64,000 bases of DNA, taken from assembly GCA_020851015.1 (NCBI GenBank), contig JADZDN010000193.1, positions 50,092 through 114,091 on the forward strand, written 5' to 3'. The notes beneath the pieces are model-generated. The model worked only from the letters and a program-made list of their open reading frames with translations. It did no database searches and was not told the origin of the DNA. The translations under genes and the position numbers were made by a program. This DNA is from Alphaproteobacteria bacterium (GTDB lineage: Bacteria; Pseudomonadota; Alphaproteobacteria; JAEULC01). Positions 7,908 to 15,544 of the stretch are shown here, piece after piece (position 1 is the stretch's first letter; each line of letters opens with the position of its first letter).

Positions 7908-9056
7908 CTACTCCTGATTCAGGAGCGGCTCGACGATCATGTTGCCTTCCTGGAACCGGCGCGGCGTCAGCTGCGCCAGCACGGGATCGTTCGTGTCGTT
8001 TTCGAGAATCAGCGCCGACATGATCCGGCCCACCGCCGGCGACGTCATGAGGCCGCGAAAGGACGAGACGGCGACATAGAGTCCCTCCATCTCGGTTTCG
8101 CCGAGAATCGGCTGCATGTCGGGCGTCACGCTCGAGACGCCGCCCCAGGTGCGCAATACCGGAACGTCGGCCACGCCCGGAAGAAGATCGACGATCTTGG
8201 GCGCGGCGAAGGCGAGGAACTCGGGCGTCGACTCGATGGTGCTGCCCTCGCGCGCGCGCGAAGGCACGAACACGATCGAGCCGCGCCCGGTCTGATTGAC
8301 CGAGATCTTGTGCTCCAGCGAGATCAGGATCGGCCTGACCCGTTGTGTGCAGGGAACCGTGACGATCGCTTCCTTCGGCAGGCTCGCAACGGGCAGGGCG
8401 ATGCCGATCGTCGACAGAAGCTGCGGCACCGCCCAGTCCGTGCACAGCAGAACCGTGCCTGCCTCGATATATCCATCCGGCACGATTGCCCGAAACGCGC
8501 CATTGTACCGCTCGATCTTGCTGACGCGCGTGCCGTACCGGACTTCGACGCCCTCTCGCCTGGCCGCCTTGAGGAGCGCGTCGAGCCACAGGAAAGGCGA
8601 GATGCTGCCGTCCTTGCCGCAGAACGTCCCGCCCACGAGCCTGTTGCGGCTCAGCGCCGGCACCATCCGCACGCAGTCCTCGGCGTTCAGCATCTCGCTG
8701 GGAACGCCGTAGCGGTGCTGCACCTCGATCGCGCTGTTCAGCTTTGCCGCGGCCTTCTCGCTATGCGCCAGAACCAGATAGCCATCCTGCTTCAGCTCGA
8801 TTCCGCGCGGATAGTCGAGTTCGCGCACGGCCTCTTCGAAGAATCGCGTGCTCTCCTGGCAAAGCCGTATATTGAGGTCCAGGCCCCATTGCATGCGAAA
8901 GCCGGCGCCGTTGCGACCCGAAGCGCCGCTGGCGAATTCGCCCTCGTCGACCACCAGGATTCGCGCGCCGCTGCGTCGCTTGGCCATCCACCAGGCGCAG
9001 GAAAGGCCATAGGCGCCGGCACCCACGATCAGAATATCGGCCTGACCGCTATTCAC
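7908..9056 (-). CDS. DAO-type FAD-dependent amino-acid oxidase/dehydrogenase subunit (HcnC-like)
   Basis: 382-residue D-amino-acid-oxidase-fold flavoprotein. The FAD loop GAGAYG is at 12-17, followed by ARILVVDEGEFASGASGRNG, the region that contacts the flavin. It is the third gene of a minus-strand triplet with a 2Fe-2S protein and a pyridine nucleotide-disulfide-type flavoprotein. This is the HcnABC, octopine/nopaline oxidase and D-hydroxyproline dehydrogenase architecture. The GTG start at 9056 overlaps the upstream stop by four bases (GTGA), indicating coupling. This subunit likely carries the substrate-oxidising site for an amino or imino acid. Confidence 0.85.
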   Translation of the reverse strand: MNSGQADILIVGAGAYGLSCAWWMAKRRSGARILVVDEGEFASGASGRNGAGFRMQWGLDLNIRLCQESTRFFEEAVRELDYPRGIELKQDGYLVLAHSEKAAAKLNSAIEVQHRYGVPSEMLNAEDCVRMVPALSRNRLVGGTFCGKDGSISPFLWLDALLKAARREGVEVRYGTRVSKIERYNGAFRAIVPDGYIEAGTVLLCTDWAVPQLLSTIGIALPVASLPKEAIVTVPCTQRVRPILISLEHKISVNQTGRGSIVFVPSRAREGSTIESTPEFLAFAAPKIVDLLPGVADVPVLRTWGGVSSVTPDMQPILGETEMEGLYVAVSSFRGLMTSPAVGRIMSALILENDTNDPVLAQLTPRRFQEGNMIVEPLLNQE

Positions 9057-10435
9057 GACGCAGCAACCTTGGTCTGGCTGGCCAGGGCCGCGAAGGTCAC
9101 GGGGCGGACAACCGGCCGCGGCGTCATCATCTCCACCGGGCCGATTCCGGCGTGCAGCTTGGCCAGCGCGGCGACAGCATGCAGGCAGGTCCTGCCGCCG
9201 CACCAGCCCATGCCGGCCCGCGTGTTGCGCTTTACCGCGTTCAGGCTGTGATGTCCCTCGTGCAGCGCCCCGCGCAGCTCGCCGAGCGTCACGCTCTCGC
9301 AACGGCACACGATCGTATCGTCCTGCGCCAGGGACCACAGCCGGTCCGGCACGTGCAGCGTCGCGCGCACGGCCGACTGGAACGCCAGTGCGCTGCGGCG
9401 GCGGGCCGTTGCCGCGGCGTCGCCGCCTTCATCGGCGGCGGCCGCGCCGACGATCGTTCCTTCTGCCTCGGCGACAAGCGCGCCGCGCAGGCCGGCGCAA
9501 TCGCCGGCGACATAGATGCCATCCACATTCGTCCGCCCGGCAGCGTCGCATTGGGGTGTCCATCCGCCCCCAACCGCGGGCACCGTGCGCACGCCGGCCA
9601 TCGCGGCCAGCTCTACGTTGCTGACGAAACCGTAATTCACCGCAAGCACATCGCACGCGATCTCGCGTTCGGTGCCGGGGACCGCGGCGCCGTCGCGGTC
9701 GGCGTGCGCAAGGACGACCGCCTCCAGGTGGTCCTTGCCAAGGGCGCGCACCGGAACATAGCCGGTAAGCCGCCGCACGCCGGCGCGCGCGATCGTGCGC
9801 GCATAGCGCAGTCCTTCCCCCAGGATCTGGCGGCCATGCCATAGCCCGACCGGATGGTTCAGCATCGCCAGCGGCGAGCGCAGCGTCGCCAGCGCCGCGA
9901 TGTCGCCGCCCGCGCGAAGCATCTGCGCCGCCACGACGATGGGCAGGGGCCCGCACCCCGCGACGACCGCGCGCTTTCCCGGCAGCACCTGCTGCGCCTT
10001 GAGGATTGCCTGGGCCCCGCCTGCGTACATGACACCGGGCGTGGTCCAGCCGGGAAACGGAATCGCGCGCTCGCGCACGCCGGTGGCCAGAACGATCGCG
10101 TCCGGGCGTTGCACCATGGTGCGCCCGTCGAAGGAGAAGTGGATTTCGCGGTTTGGAAATACCGCGTAGACGGCGACGCCCGGCCGATAGTCGATCGCCC
10201 GACGCGCGGCTTCGAACCGGTCGAGCAGCCGGTGCTTGCGCTCGATCTCGCCCACGTCCGCGAACTCCGTTGCGGCCAGCCGGTCGTCGGCCTGGCGATA
10301 GATCTGGCCGCCCGGCCGTGCTCCTTCGTCCAGCACCGTCACCCGGCAGTTGCGCTCGACGGCGGCGATGGCCGCCGCCATTCCCGCCGGGCCGGCGCCG
10401 ACGATGACCACCGACCGAACTAGCGCGCCGGACAA
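9053..10435 (-). CDS. NAD(P)/FAD-dependent oxidoreductase subunit with C-terminal BFD-like 2Fe-2S domain (HcnB/OoxA-like)
   Basis: About 460 residues. The N-terminal FAD motif GAGPAG lies at about 13-18, with RPGGQIYRQADD and ATGVRERAIPFPGWTTPGV typical of the HcnB/octopine oxidase A family. Near the C-terminus is a CRCESVT segment followed after about 30 residues by GWCGGRTC, a bacterioferritin-associated-ferredoxin-type cluster site. It is translated right after and overlapping the small ferredoxin gene. Start is TTG 10435 or GTG 10411; neither has a strong ribosome binding site, which suits coupling to the preceding gene. It likely passes electrons between the oxidase subunit and the 2Fe-2S centres. 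Confidence 0.85.
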   Translation of the reverse strand: MSGALVRSVVIVGAGPAGMAAAIAAVERNCRVTVLDEGARPGGQIYRQADDRLAATEFADVGEIERKHRLLDRFEAARRAIDYRPGVAVYAVFPNREIHFSFDGRTMVQRPDAIVLATGVRERAIPFPGWTTPGVMYAGGAQAILKAQQVLPGKRAVVAGCGPLPIVVAAQMLRAGGDIAALATLRSPLAMLNHPVGLWHGRQILGEGLRYARTIARAGVRRLTGYVPVRALGKDHLEAVVLAHADRDGAAVPGTEREIACDVLAVNYGFVSNVELAAMAGVRTVPAVGGGWTPQCDAAGRTNVDGIYVAGDCAGLRGALVAEAEGTIVGAAAADEGGDAAATARRRSALAFQSAVRATLHVPDRLWSLAQDDTIVCRCESVTLGELRGALHEGHHSLNAVKRNTRAGMGWCGGRTCLHAVAALAKLHAGIGPVEMMTPRPVVRPVTFAALASQTKVAAS

Positions 10436-10692
10436 GGATTCAACCCGACCTGCCGGCGCACGACCATGCCGGGCCTTGCGGATGTCATGCAGGCGCGGAC
10501 ATCGGGCACCCCGTCGATGCTGCAGCGGCATTCCCAGCACACGCCGATGCCACAAACCGCGCCTTTCGGATTCTCGGCCTCGTCGATCCTCAGGCAGCGA
10601 TGCCCGGCGGCCATCAACGCCGCAGCGACGCTCTGCCCCTCCCTGGCGGCAATACGCATGCCTTCGAATTCGAAATGAAACTCGGCGGCCAT
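10420..10692 (-). CDS. Small 2Fe-2S ferredoxin-like dehydrogenase subunit (HcnA-like)
   Basis: 90-residue plant-type ferredoxin domain with cluster ligands Cys47, Cys52, Cys55 and Cys68 (CGIGVCWEC...C). These sit in the usual context for the small subunit of HcnABC/octopine-oxidase enzymes. First gene of the minus-strand triplet; the ATG at 10692 starts at the family N-terminus, and the gene overlaps the next by 16 bases. The 167 bases upstream are shared with the divergent importer gene and contain paired TTGACA motifs. Confidence 0.88.
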   Translation of the reverse strand: MAAEFHFEFEGMRIAAREGQSVAAALMAAGHRCLRIDEAENPKGAVCGIGVCWECRCSIDGVPDVRACMTSARPGMVVRRQVGLNPCPAR

Positions 10693-10724
10693 CGGCGCAA
10701 CTGTATTCCTGGGAAGAGAAACTA

Positions 10725-10764
10725 TTCTTGACAGGAATTTCTGTGCATGCGACTGTTTTGTCAA
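10725..10764. promoter_or_regulatory. Divergent promoter/operator region with inverted TTGACA motifs
   Basis: TTCTTGACAGGAA lies at 10725-10737 and an inverted TGTCAA at 10759-10764, the latter reading TATTGACAAAACAG on the minus strand. They bracket ACAGGAATTTCTGT, a near palindrome with 12 of 14 symmetric positions. The gap separates the 2Fe-2S/flavoprotein operon from the binding-protein gene. A near copy, TTCTTGACAGAAA, stands upstream of the permease operon at 12448, so this may be the XRE-cupin regulator target as well as a pair of -35 boxes. Confidence 0.45.
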
Positions 10765-10859
10765 TACTCATTCTGTCCTTTCGTGCGCCGCTGCTTGTCG
10801 GAACGAAACGGCGCCAATGTCCGCGCGATGAAGCGCTGCAATGAACGGAGGAGGGGGAA

Positions 10860-11678
10860 TTGTATAGCAGGATTTTTCTGGCCGTTGCCGGGGCCGTCGG
10901 CCTCCTGTCGGCAAGCGCCATGGCCCAGAGCCCGAGCGTCTGGAAGGAGATCGAGAGCACCAAGAAGATGCAGGCCTGCGTGGTGCCGGCCTTTCAGCCC
11001 TATTCGTGGAAGGACACGAGCGGGAACTGGAGCGGCTTCGCGGTCGAAATGGCGAAGGACGTCGCGAAAAGCCTGCGCGCCGAGCCCGTCTGGGTCGAGA
11101 CCACGTTCAAGACCGTCATCCTCGACATCCAAAGCGGCAAGTGTCACACCTTCTTCGGCTTCAATGCCACGCCCGAGCGCGCGCTGGCGATCGATTTCGC
11201 CGGTCCGCTCTACACGCTCGGGTTCGCGGCGGTCGACCGGCAGGGCTTCACGCCCAAGGGCAACCGCTGGGCCGACCTGGACGATCCGTCGGTGCGCGTC
11301 TGCTACGTCGTCGGGAACAGCTCGGAGCAGCAGATCAAGCGTTTCGCGCCCAAGGCTACGCAGACGCAGCTGCCGCTGGCGGACGACTGCGTGCTGGCGC
11401 TGATGTCGGGGCGCGTCGACCGGCTCATCGACGGCATCATGGTGGTGCTGGGCGCCACCGCCAAGAATCCGAAGCTCGGCAAAGTCCATCTGATGACGCC
11501 CAACTACGCACTGCCGTCCTACGCCGGCGTGCGGCTTGATGACGGGCGCTTTCAGAAGTACCTGCAGAAGTGGTCGGAGTATCACCGCGGCAACGGCGAT
11601 ATCAACTACTGGCTGACAACCTCGATGCAGGGCATCGGCCTGAAGCTGGAGGACATACCGCCGGAAGTCCAGTTCTGA
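10860..11678 (+). CDS. Amino-acid ABC transporter periplasmic binding protein (family 3)
   Basis: 272 residues. A Sec signal peptide (hydrophobic FLAVAGAVGLLSASAMAQ, cleavage after about residue 23) precedes a polar-amino-acid-type binding domain. Motifs include CVVPAFQPYSWKD, SGFAVEMAKDVAKSL and FFGFNATPERALAIDFAGPLY. TTG 10860 is the start because a long GGAGGAGGGGG site ends two bases before it. A terminator follows, then the XRE gene on the other strand; the cognate permease and ATPase lie at 12562-14008. The ligand is probably an amino acid or N-alkyl amino acid, given the surrounding oxidases. Confidence 0.9.
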   Translation: MYSRIFLAVAGAVGLLSASAMAQSPSVWKEIESTKKMQACVVPAFQPYSWKDTSGNWSGFAVEMAKDVAKSLRAEPVWVETTFKTVILDIQSGKCHTFFGFNATPERALAIDFAGPLYTLGFAAVDRQGFTPKGNRWADLDDPSVRVCYVVGNSSEQQIKRFAPKATQTQLPLADDCVLALMSGRVDRLIDGIMVVLGATAKNPKLGKVHLMTPNYALPSYAGVRLDDGRFQKYLQKWSEYHRGNGDINYWLTTSMQGIGLKLEDIPPEVQF

Positions 11679-11701
11679 AGATCCTGCAATCGAATACGCG
11701 T

Positions 11702-11733
11702 GCGGCCCGCCATCGCGCGGGCCGCTTCGTTTC
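11702..11733. terminator. Rho-independent terminator between convergent genes
   Basis: Perfect 9-bp stem GCGGCCCGC / GCGGGCCGC with loop CATCGC, followed on the plus strand by TTCGTTTC. It lies between the binding-protein stop (11678) and the XRE stop (11732) and could serve both strands. Confidence 0.7.
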
Positions 11734-12376
11734 AGCCGCCCACGCCGCCCAGGAAGCAGAGCACCGAGATGTAGCGCACGGGCGTGCGCAGCAATTCCTC
11801 GGGGCCATGCGGCACATCGGCCTGGAACAGCAGCGCATCGCCTTCGGACATCAGATAGGTCTTCGATCCGTGCCGGTAGCGGAACTGGCCTTCCAGCACG
11901 TGGATGAATTGGGTGCCGACCCGGTGCAGGTAGGGAAGGACCTGGGATTTTTCGGTAAACGCCATCATGAATGGCTCGACGGTGATGCCCTTCGCCGTGG
12001 TTTGGCCCAGCACCCGGTACTCGTGGTCCAGGCTGCGCCCGGCGCGATGCACCAGCGTTCCCTCGCCGGCGCGCACGAACGTCGCGTCGGCGATCTCGTC
12101 GAACTCGCGGAACAGCGAAGTGAACGGGACCTGCAGGGCGCGTGCCAGCGAGCGGATGCTGGAGAGCGAAGGCGAGATCGCGCCATTCTCGATCTTCGAC
12201 ACCATGCCGGGCGACAGGTTCGCGCGCCGGGCGATCTCCGAGATGCCCAGCCCCGCGCGGCGACGAAACTCGCGGACGACCTGGCCCAGCGCGGATTCCA
12301 GCCGCCGGTCGTCGGCAGATGACCGCTTGCCGCGCCGCGCCTTCGCCACGCGCGATTGCAGGGGTTTCTTGGCCAT
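11732..12376 (-). CDS. XRE-family regulator with C-terminal cupin domain
   Basis: 214 residues. A basic N-terminal tail (about 1-25) precedes a Cro/CI-type helix-turn-helix (GISEIARRANLSPGMVSKIENG, about 43-64) and a C-terminal cupin beta-barrel (about 130-205, with LPYLHRVGTQFIHVLEGQ and MSEGDALLFQADVPHGPE). Family knowledge: XRE-cupin regulators often sense small metabolites and control amine or amino-acid catabolism. It is embedded within one importer's genes, between the binding protein and the permease. Shared TTCTTGACAG motifs at 10725 and 12448 are candidate targets. It is divergent from the permease operon. Confidence 0.92.
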   Translation of the reverse strand: MAKKPLQSRVAKARRGKRSSADDRRLESALGQVVREFRRRAGLGISEIARRANLSPGMVSKIENGAISPSLSSIRSLARALQVPFTSLFREFDEIADATFVRAGEGTLVHRAGRSLDHEYRVLGQTTAKGITVEPFMMAFTEKSQVLPYLHRVGTQFIHVLEGQFRYRHGSKTYLMSEGDALLFQADVPHGPEELLRTPVRYISVLCFLGGVGG

Positions 12377-12447
12377 GCGCGGGACTTGTTACAATATTTG
12401 CCGCGCCTCCGCCAGGGACGCGCATCGTTTCTTTTCAGGATATTTTG

Positions 12448-12460
12448 TTCTTGACAGAAA
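12448..12460. promoter_or_regulatory. TTCTTGACAG motif upstream of the permease-soxBDAG operon
   Basis: TTCTTGACAGAAA includes a consensus TTGACA and matches the motif at 10725-10737 at 12 of 13 positions. A CTTTTC (12430-12435) and GAAAAG pair surrounds it as an interrupted inverted repeat. It may be a -35 element, an XRE-cupin site, or both. Confidence 0.4.
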
Positions 12461-12561
12461 AGCGCGCGGCTCAGCATCCTGGCGACAGTTCAAACGCGAG
12501 GCTTTGCTGGGCCTTGCTTGTTGCCCGATGGCTGGCCATTGCAAGCTGAGGCTGCCGCCCG

Positions 12562-13224
12562 ATGCCACGCTACGAATGGGACTTTCAGGCAGCCTTCCTT
12601 CATCCTGATCTGTGGCTCTATGCCGTCGGCATCACGCTGGGGTATGCGGCCGCCACAATCGCGGTCGGCCTGGTAATCGGCGTGATCTGCGGATTGATGC
12701 TGCTGAACAAGCATTTGGTCGTGCGTGCGCCGGCTGCGTTTTTCGTGCTGGTGTTCCGGGGCACGCCGCTGCTCATCCAGATCATCTGGTTCTACTACGC
12801 GCTGCCCGTGGCCATGTCCCTGACGATTCCCGCCTGGCTCGCCGCGGGTCTCGGCTTGAGCTTCTACATGGGCGCGTTCTCGGCCGAGATCTTCCGCGGT
12901 GGTATCCAGTCGATCGATAAAGGCCAGTGGCAGGCCGCCAAGGCCATCGGCATGGTCCCGTGGCAGGTCATGCACCGGGTGATCCTGCCCCAGGCGGCGC
13001 GGCGCATGGTGCCGCCGTTCGTGAACCAGTCGGTGCTTCAGTTGAAGAACACGTCGCTGCTGTCGATCGTTGCGGTGCCCGACATGATGTACACCGCGCA
13101 GGTGTTCGTCTCGGAGACCTTCCGGCCGCTCGAGATCTACACGACTCTCGGCGTAATGTACCTCATCATCATCTATCCGCTGCAGAAGCTCGCGAAGCAA
13201 CTGGAGCGCCGCGATGACGTCTGA
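12562..13224 (+). CDS. Amino-acid ABC transporter permease (HisM/GlnP type)
   Basis: 220-residue inner-membrane permease with about five hydrophobic segments. The cytoplasmic EAA loop is recognisable as [25 protein letters not shown], which couples to the ATPase. The [15 protein letters not shown] segment is characteristic of polar amino-acid importers. The gene overlaps the ATPase gene by 11 bases. As the only permease of this type here, it probably homodimerises. It works with the binding protein at 10860. Confidence 0.92.
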   Translation: MPRYEWDFQAAFLHPDLWLYAVGITLGYAAATIAVGLVIGVICGLMLLNKHLVVRAPAAFFVLVFRGTPLLIQIIWFYYALPVAMSLTIPAWLAAGLGLSFYMGAFSAEIFRGGIQSIDKGQWQAAKAIGMVPWQVMHRVILPQAARRMVPPFVNQSVLQLKNTSLLSIVAVPDMMYTAQVFVSETFRPLEIYTTLGVMYLIIIYPLQKLAKQLERRDDV

Positions 13225-14008
13225 CGTTGCGGCACGCGCGGCGCCGGCCGGATCGCGGCCGATGATCGAGATCGATGATCTGCACAAATCCTATGGCCGG
13301 CTCGAGGCGGTCAAGGGTGCGGCCTTGAAGGTGCAGCGCGGCGAGGCGCGGTTCGTCATCGGTCCGAGCGGCTGCGGCAAGTCCACGCTGCTTCGCTGCA
13401 TCAACCTGCTCGAAGAGCCCGACCTGGGCCGGATGCGGGTGGGTGACGTGGCCCTGACGTTCGGACCCGGGGCGAAGCACCTGTCGCAGCGGGAACAGGC
13501 GGCATTCCGCGCCCGGGTCGGCATGGTCTTCCAGCAATTCCACCTGTTCCCGCACATGACGACGCTGCAGAACGTGATGGAAGGCCCGCGGACGGTGAAG
13601 CGTCTGCCGCAGGCCGAGGCGCGCGATCTATCGGAAGGGCTGCTGAAGAAGGTCGGCCTGGCCGACAAGCGCGACACCTATCCGCGCCATCTGTCGGGCG
13701 GCCAGGCGCAGCGCGTTGCGATCGCGCGCGCGCTGGCCATGAACCCGGAAGTCGTTCTGTTCGACGAGGTCACTTCCGCACTGGATCCCGAGCTGGTGGG
13801 CGAGGTGCTCGCGGTGATCCGCCAGCTTACGACCGAAGGCATGACAATGGTCGTGGTTACGCACGAAATGGGCTTCGCCCGCGAGGTGGCCTCGGGCATT
13901 ACCTTCATGGACGGCGGCGTCGTGGTCGAGCAGGGCTCCGCCCAGGATATCCTGGAGCATCCAAAGAACCCCCGCCTGGAGCAATTCCTCCGGCGGTTCC
14001 GCCGCTGA
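13214..14008 (+). CDS. Amino-acid ABC transporter ATP-binding protein
   Basis: 264 residues with Walker [10 protein letters not shown] (about 52-60), Q-loop [12 protein letters not shown], signature [15 protein letters not shown], Walker [13 protein letters not shown] and the switch His in VVTHEMGFA. Closest to the HisP/GlnQ class. It is translated with the permease and lies 17 bases before soxB, so transport and sarcosine-type oxidation appear to be one transcript. The extended N-terminus before MIEIDDLHK may be unused if translation starts at the internal ATG (13262). Confidence 0.93.
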   Translation: MTSDVAARAAPAGSRPMIEIDDLHKSYGRLEAVKGAALKVQRGEARFVIGPSGCGKSTLLRCINLLEEPDLGRMRVGDVALTFGPGAKHLSQREQAAFRARVGMVFQQFHLFPHMTTLQNVMEGPRTVKRLPQAEARDLSEGLLKKVGLADKRDTYPRHLSGGQAQRVAIARALAMNPEVVLFDEVTSALDPELVGEVLAVIRQLTTEGMTMVVVTHEMGFAREVASGITFMDGGVVVEQGSAQDILEHPKNPRLEQFLRRFRR

Positions 14009-14025
14009 TCCGGGCGACCGACGCG

Positions 14026-15282
14026 ATGCGCGATTATTCGATTTTTGCCCTGGCGCGCAACGCCGTCACGTATCACGACCACTGGCCGCTGGCGTGGCGC
14101 AGCCCGAACCCCAAGCCGTCCTATGACGTCGTGATCGTCGGGGGCGGCGGACACGGGCTCGCGACCGCCTACTACCTGGCCAGGGAGCACGGCATCACCA
14201 ACGTCGCGGTGATCGAGAAGGGCTGGATCGGCGGTGGCAACACCGGACGCAACACGACCAATGTCCGATCCAACTATATCCTCGAGAAGAACCAGCATTT
14301 CTACGAATTCTCGCTCAAGCTCTGGGAGCAGCTGAGTCAGGATCTGAATTACAACGTGATGTTCAGCCAGCGCGGGGTGCTGATCACCGCGCATTTCGAC
14401 CCGCAGATGCAGGCGCTGCTCCGTCGCGGAAACGGCATGCGGGTGATCGGCACCGACGCGGTATTCCTGTCGCGCGAGGACATGCGGCGCAAGGTGCCGA
14501 TCCTCGACATGTCGCCCAGCGCGCGATTTCCCGTCATCGGCGGCCTGCTGCAACCCCGCGCGGGGGTGGCGCGCCACGATGCAGTGGCCTGGGGTTTCGC
14601 GCGCGCGGCCGATGCGCGCGGCGTCGACATCATTCAGAATTGCGAAGTGACCGGCTTCCGCATCGAGGGCGGGCGCATCCGCGGTGTCGAGACCGCGCGC
14701 GGTTTCATCGGCGCCCGAAAGGTCGGGATCGCCGTGGCTGGCCACACGAGCCATCTGGCCGCCATGGCGGGCCTCAAGCTGCCGATCGAGTCGCACCTGC
14801 TGCAAGCGATGGTCACCGAACCGATTAAGCCGCTGCTGCACGTTTCGCTATCGTTCGGCGCCGGACATTTCTATACCAGCCAGACCGACAAGGGCGAACT
14901 GGTCATGGGCGGCGATCTCGACGGCTACAATTCCTATGCGCAGCGCGGCAACCTGCCGATGATCGAGCATGTGGCGGCCGGTGCCGTGACCGCGCTTCCC
15001 TGCATCGGCAGGCTTCGCATCATGCGACACTGGGCCGGCATCATGGACATGACCATGGATGGAACGCCGATCATCGCGAAGACGCCGGTCGAAGGGTTTT
15101 ACATCAATGGCGGCTGGTGCTACGGCGGCTTCAAGGCAACGCCCGGCTCCGGTTTCGTGTTCGCGCACACGATCGCGGAGGATCGACCGCACGCGCTAAA
15201 CCTGCCCTTCAATCTCGAGCGCTTTGCGCGCGGCTACACGATCGACGAGCGTGGTGTAGGCAACTACCCCGCGTTGCATTGA
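14026..15282 (+). CDS. soxB: Sarcosine oxidase beta subunit
   Basis: 418 residues. DAO-fold flavoprotein with FAD loop VGGGGHGLATAYYLA (about 38-52) and the GNTGRNTTNVRSNYI segment of SoxB proteins. The conserved RHDAVAWGFARAAD stretch includes His184, in the region that holds the covalent FMN in studied heterotetrameric sarcosine oxidases; I infer the equivalence. Family reaction: oxidative demethylation of sarcosine to glycine, with the methyl group passed to tetrahydrofolate as 5,10-methylene-THF and hydrogen peroxide formed. First of four co-transcribed subunit genes. The adjacent importer may supply sarcosine or a related N-methyl amino acid. Confidence 0.95.
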   Translation: MRDYSIFALARNAVTYHDHWPLAWRSPNPKPSYDVVIVGGGGHGLATAYYLAREHGITNVAVIEKGWIGGGNTGRNTTNVRSNYILEKNQHFYEFSLKLWEQLSQDLNYNVMFSQRGVLITAHFDPQMQALLRRGNGMRVIGTDAVFLSREDMRRKVPILDMSPSARFPVIGGLLQPRAGVARHDAVAWGFARAADARGVDIIQNCEVTGFRIEGGRIRGVETARGFIGARKVGIAVAGHTSHLAAMAGLKLPIESHLLQAMVTEPIKPLLHVSLSFGAGHFYTSQTDKGELVMGGDLDGYNSYAQRGNLPMIEHVAAGAVTALPCIGRLRIMRHWAGIMDMTMDGTPIIAKTPVEGFYINGGWCYGGFKATPGSGFVFAHTIAEDRPHALNLPFNLERFARGYTIDERGVGNYPALH

Positions 15283-15283
15283 G

Positions 15284-15544
15284 ATGCTGATCCCCTGTCC
15301 CCATTGCGGCCAGCGGCCCCACAGCGAGTTCACCTATGGCGGCGATGCCACATTGCGCCGCCCGGTGGACCCGTTGCGCGCGAGCGACGAACAATGGTTC
15401 GACTACGTCTATCTGCGGGAAAATCCGCGCGGACGCCATCGCGAGCACTGGCATCACACGCTCGGGTGCGAGCAGTGGATCGAGGTGCGCCGCGATACAC
15501 TGAGCCATGCGATCGACGGCGCCGACGCGCCCGCGCGCAAATGA
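15284..15544 (+). CDS. soxD: Sarcosine oxidase delta subunit
   Basis: 86 residues, the usual SoxD size. The zinc-binding signature is visible as CPHCG (Cys5, Cys8), a His-rich HREHWHHTLGC stretch and Cys62. SoxD is the small structural, zinc-binding subunit of the heterotetramer. The ATG at 15284 lies one base after the soxB stop, and its own stop overlaps the soxA start (ATGA). Confidence 0.95.
   Translation: MLIPCPHCGQRPHSEFTYGGDATLRRPVDPLRASDEQWFDYVYLRENPRGRHREHWHHTLGCEQWIEVRRDTLSHAIDGADAPARK

Noticed and set aside
7293..9251. A 652-codon plus-strand frame across the ALDH end and the HcnC-like gene
   Set aside because: It overlaps two clear genes in other frames and has no family signature.
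15304..15540. An N-terminal extension of the soxA reading frame through soxD
   Set aside because: The extension is in the soxD region, has no family similarity, and the ATG at 15541 overlaps the soxD stop in the usual coupled way.
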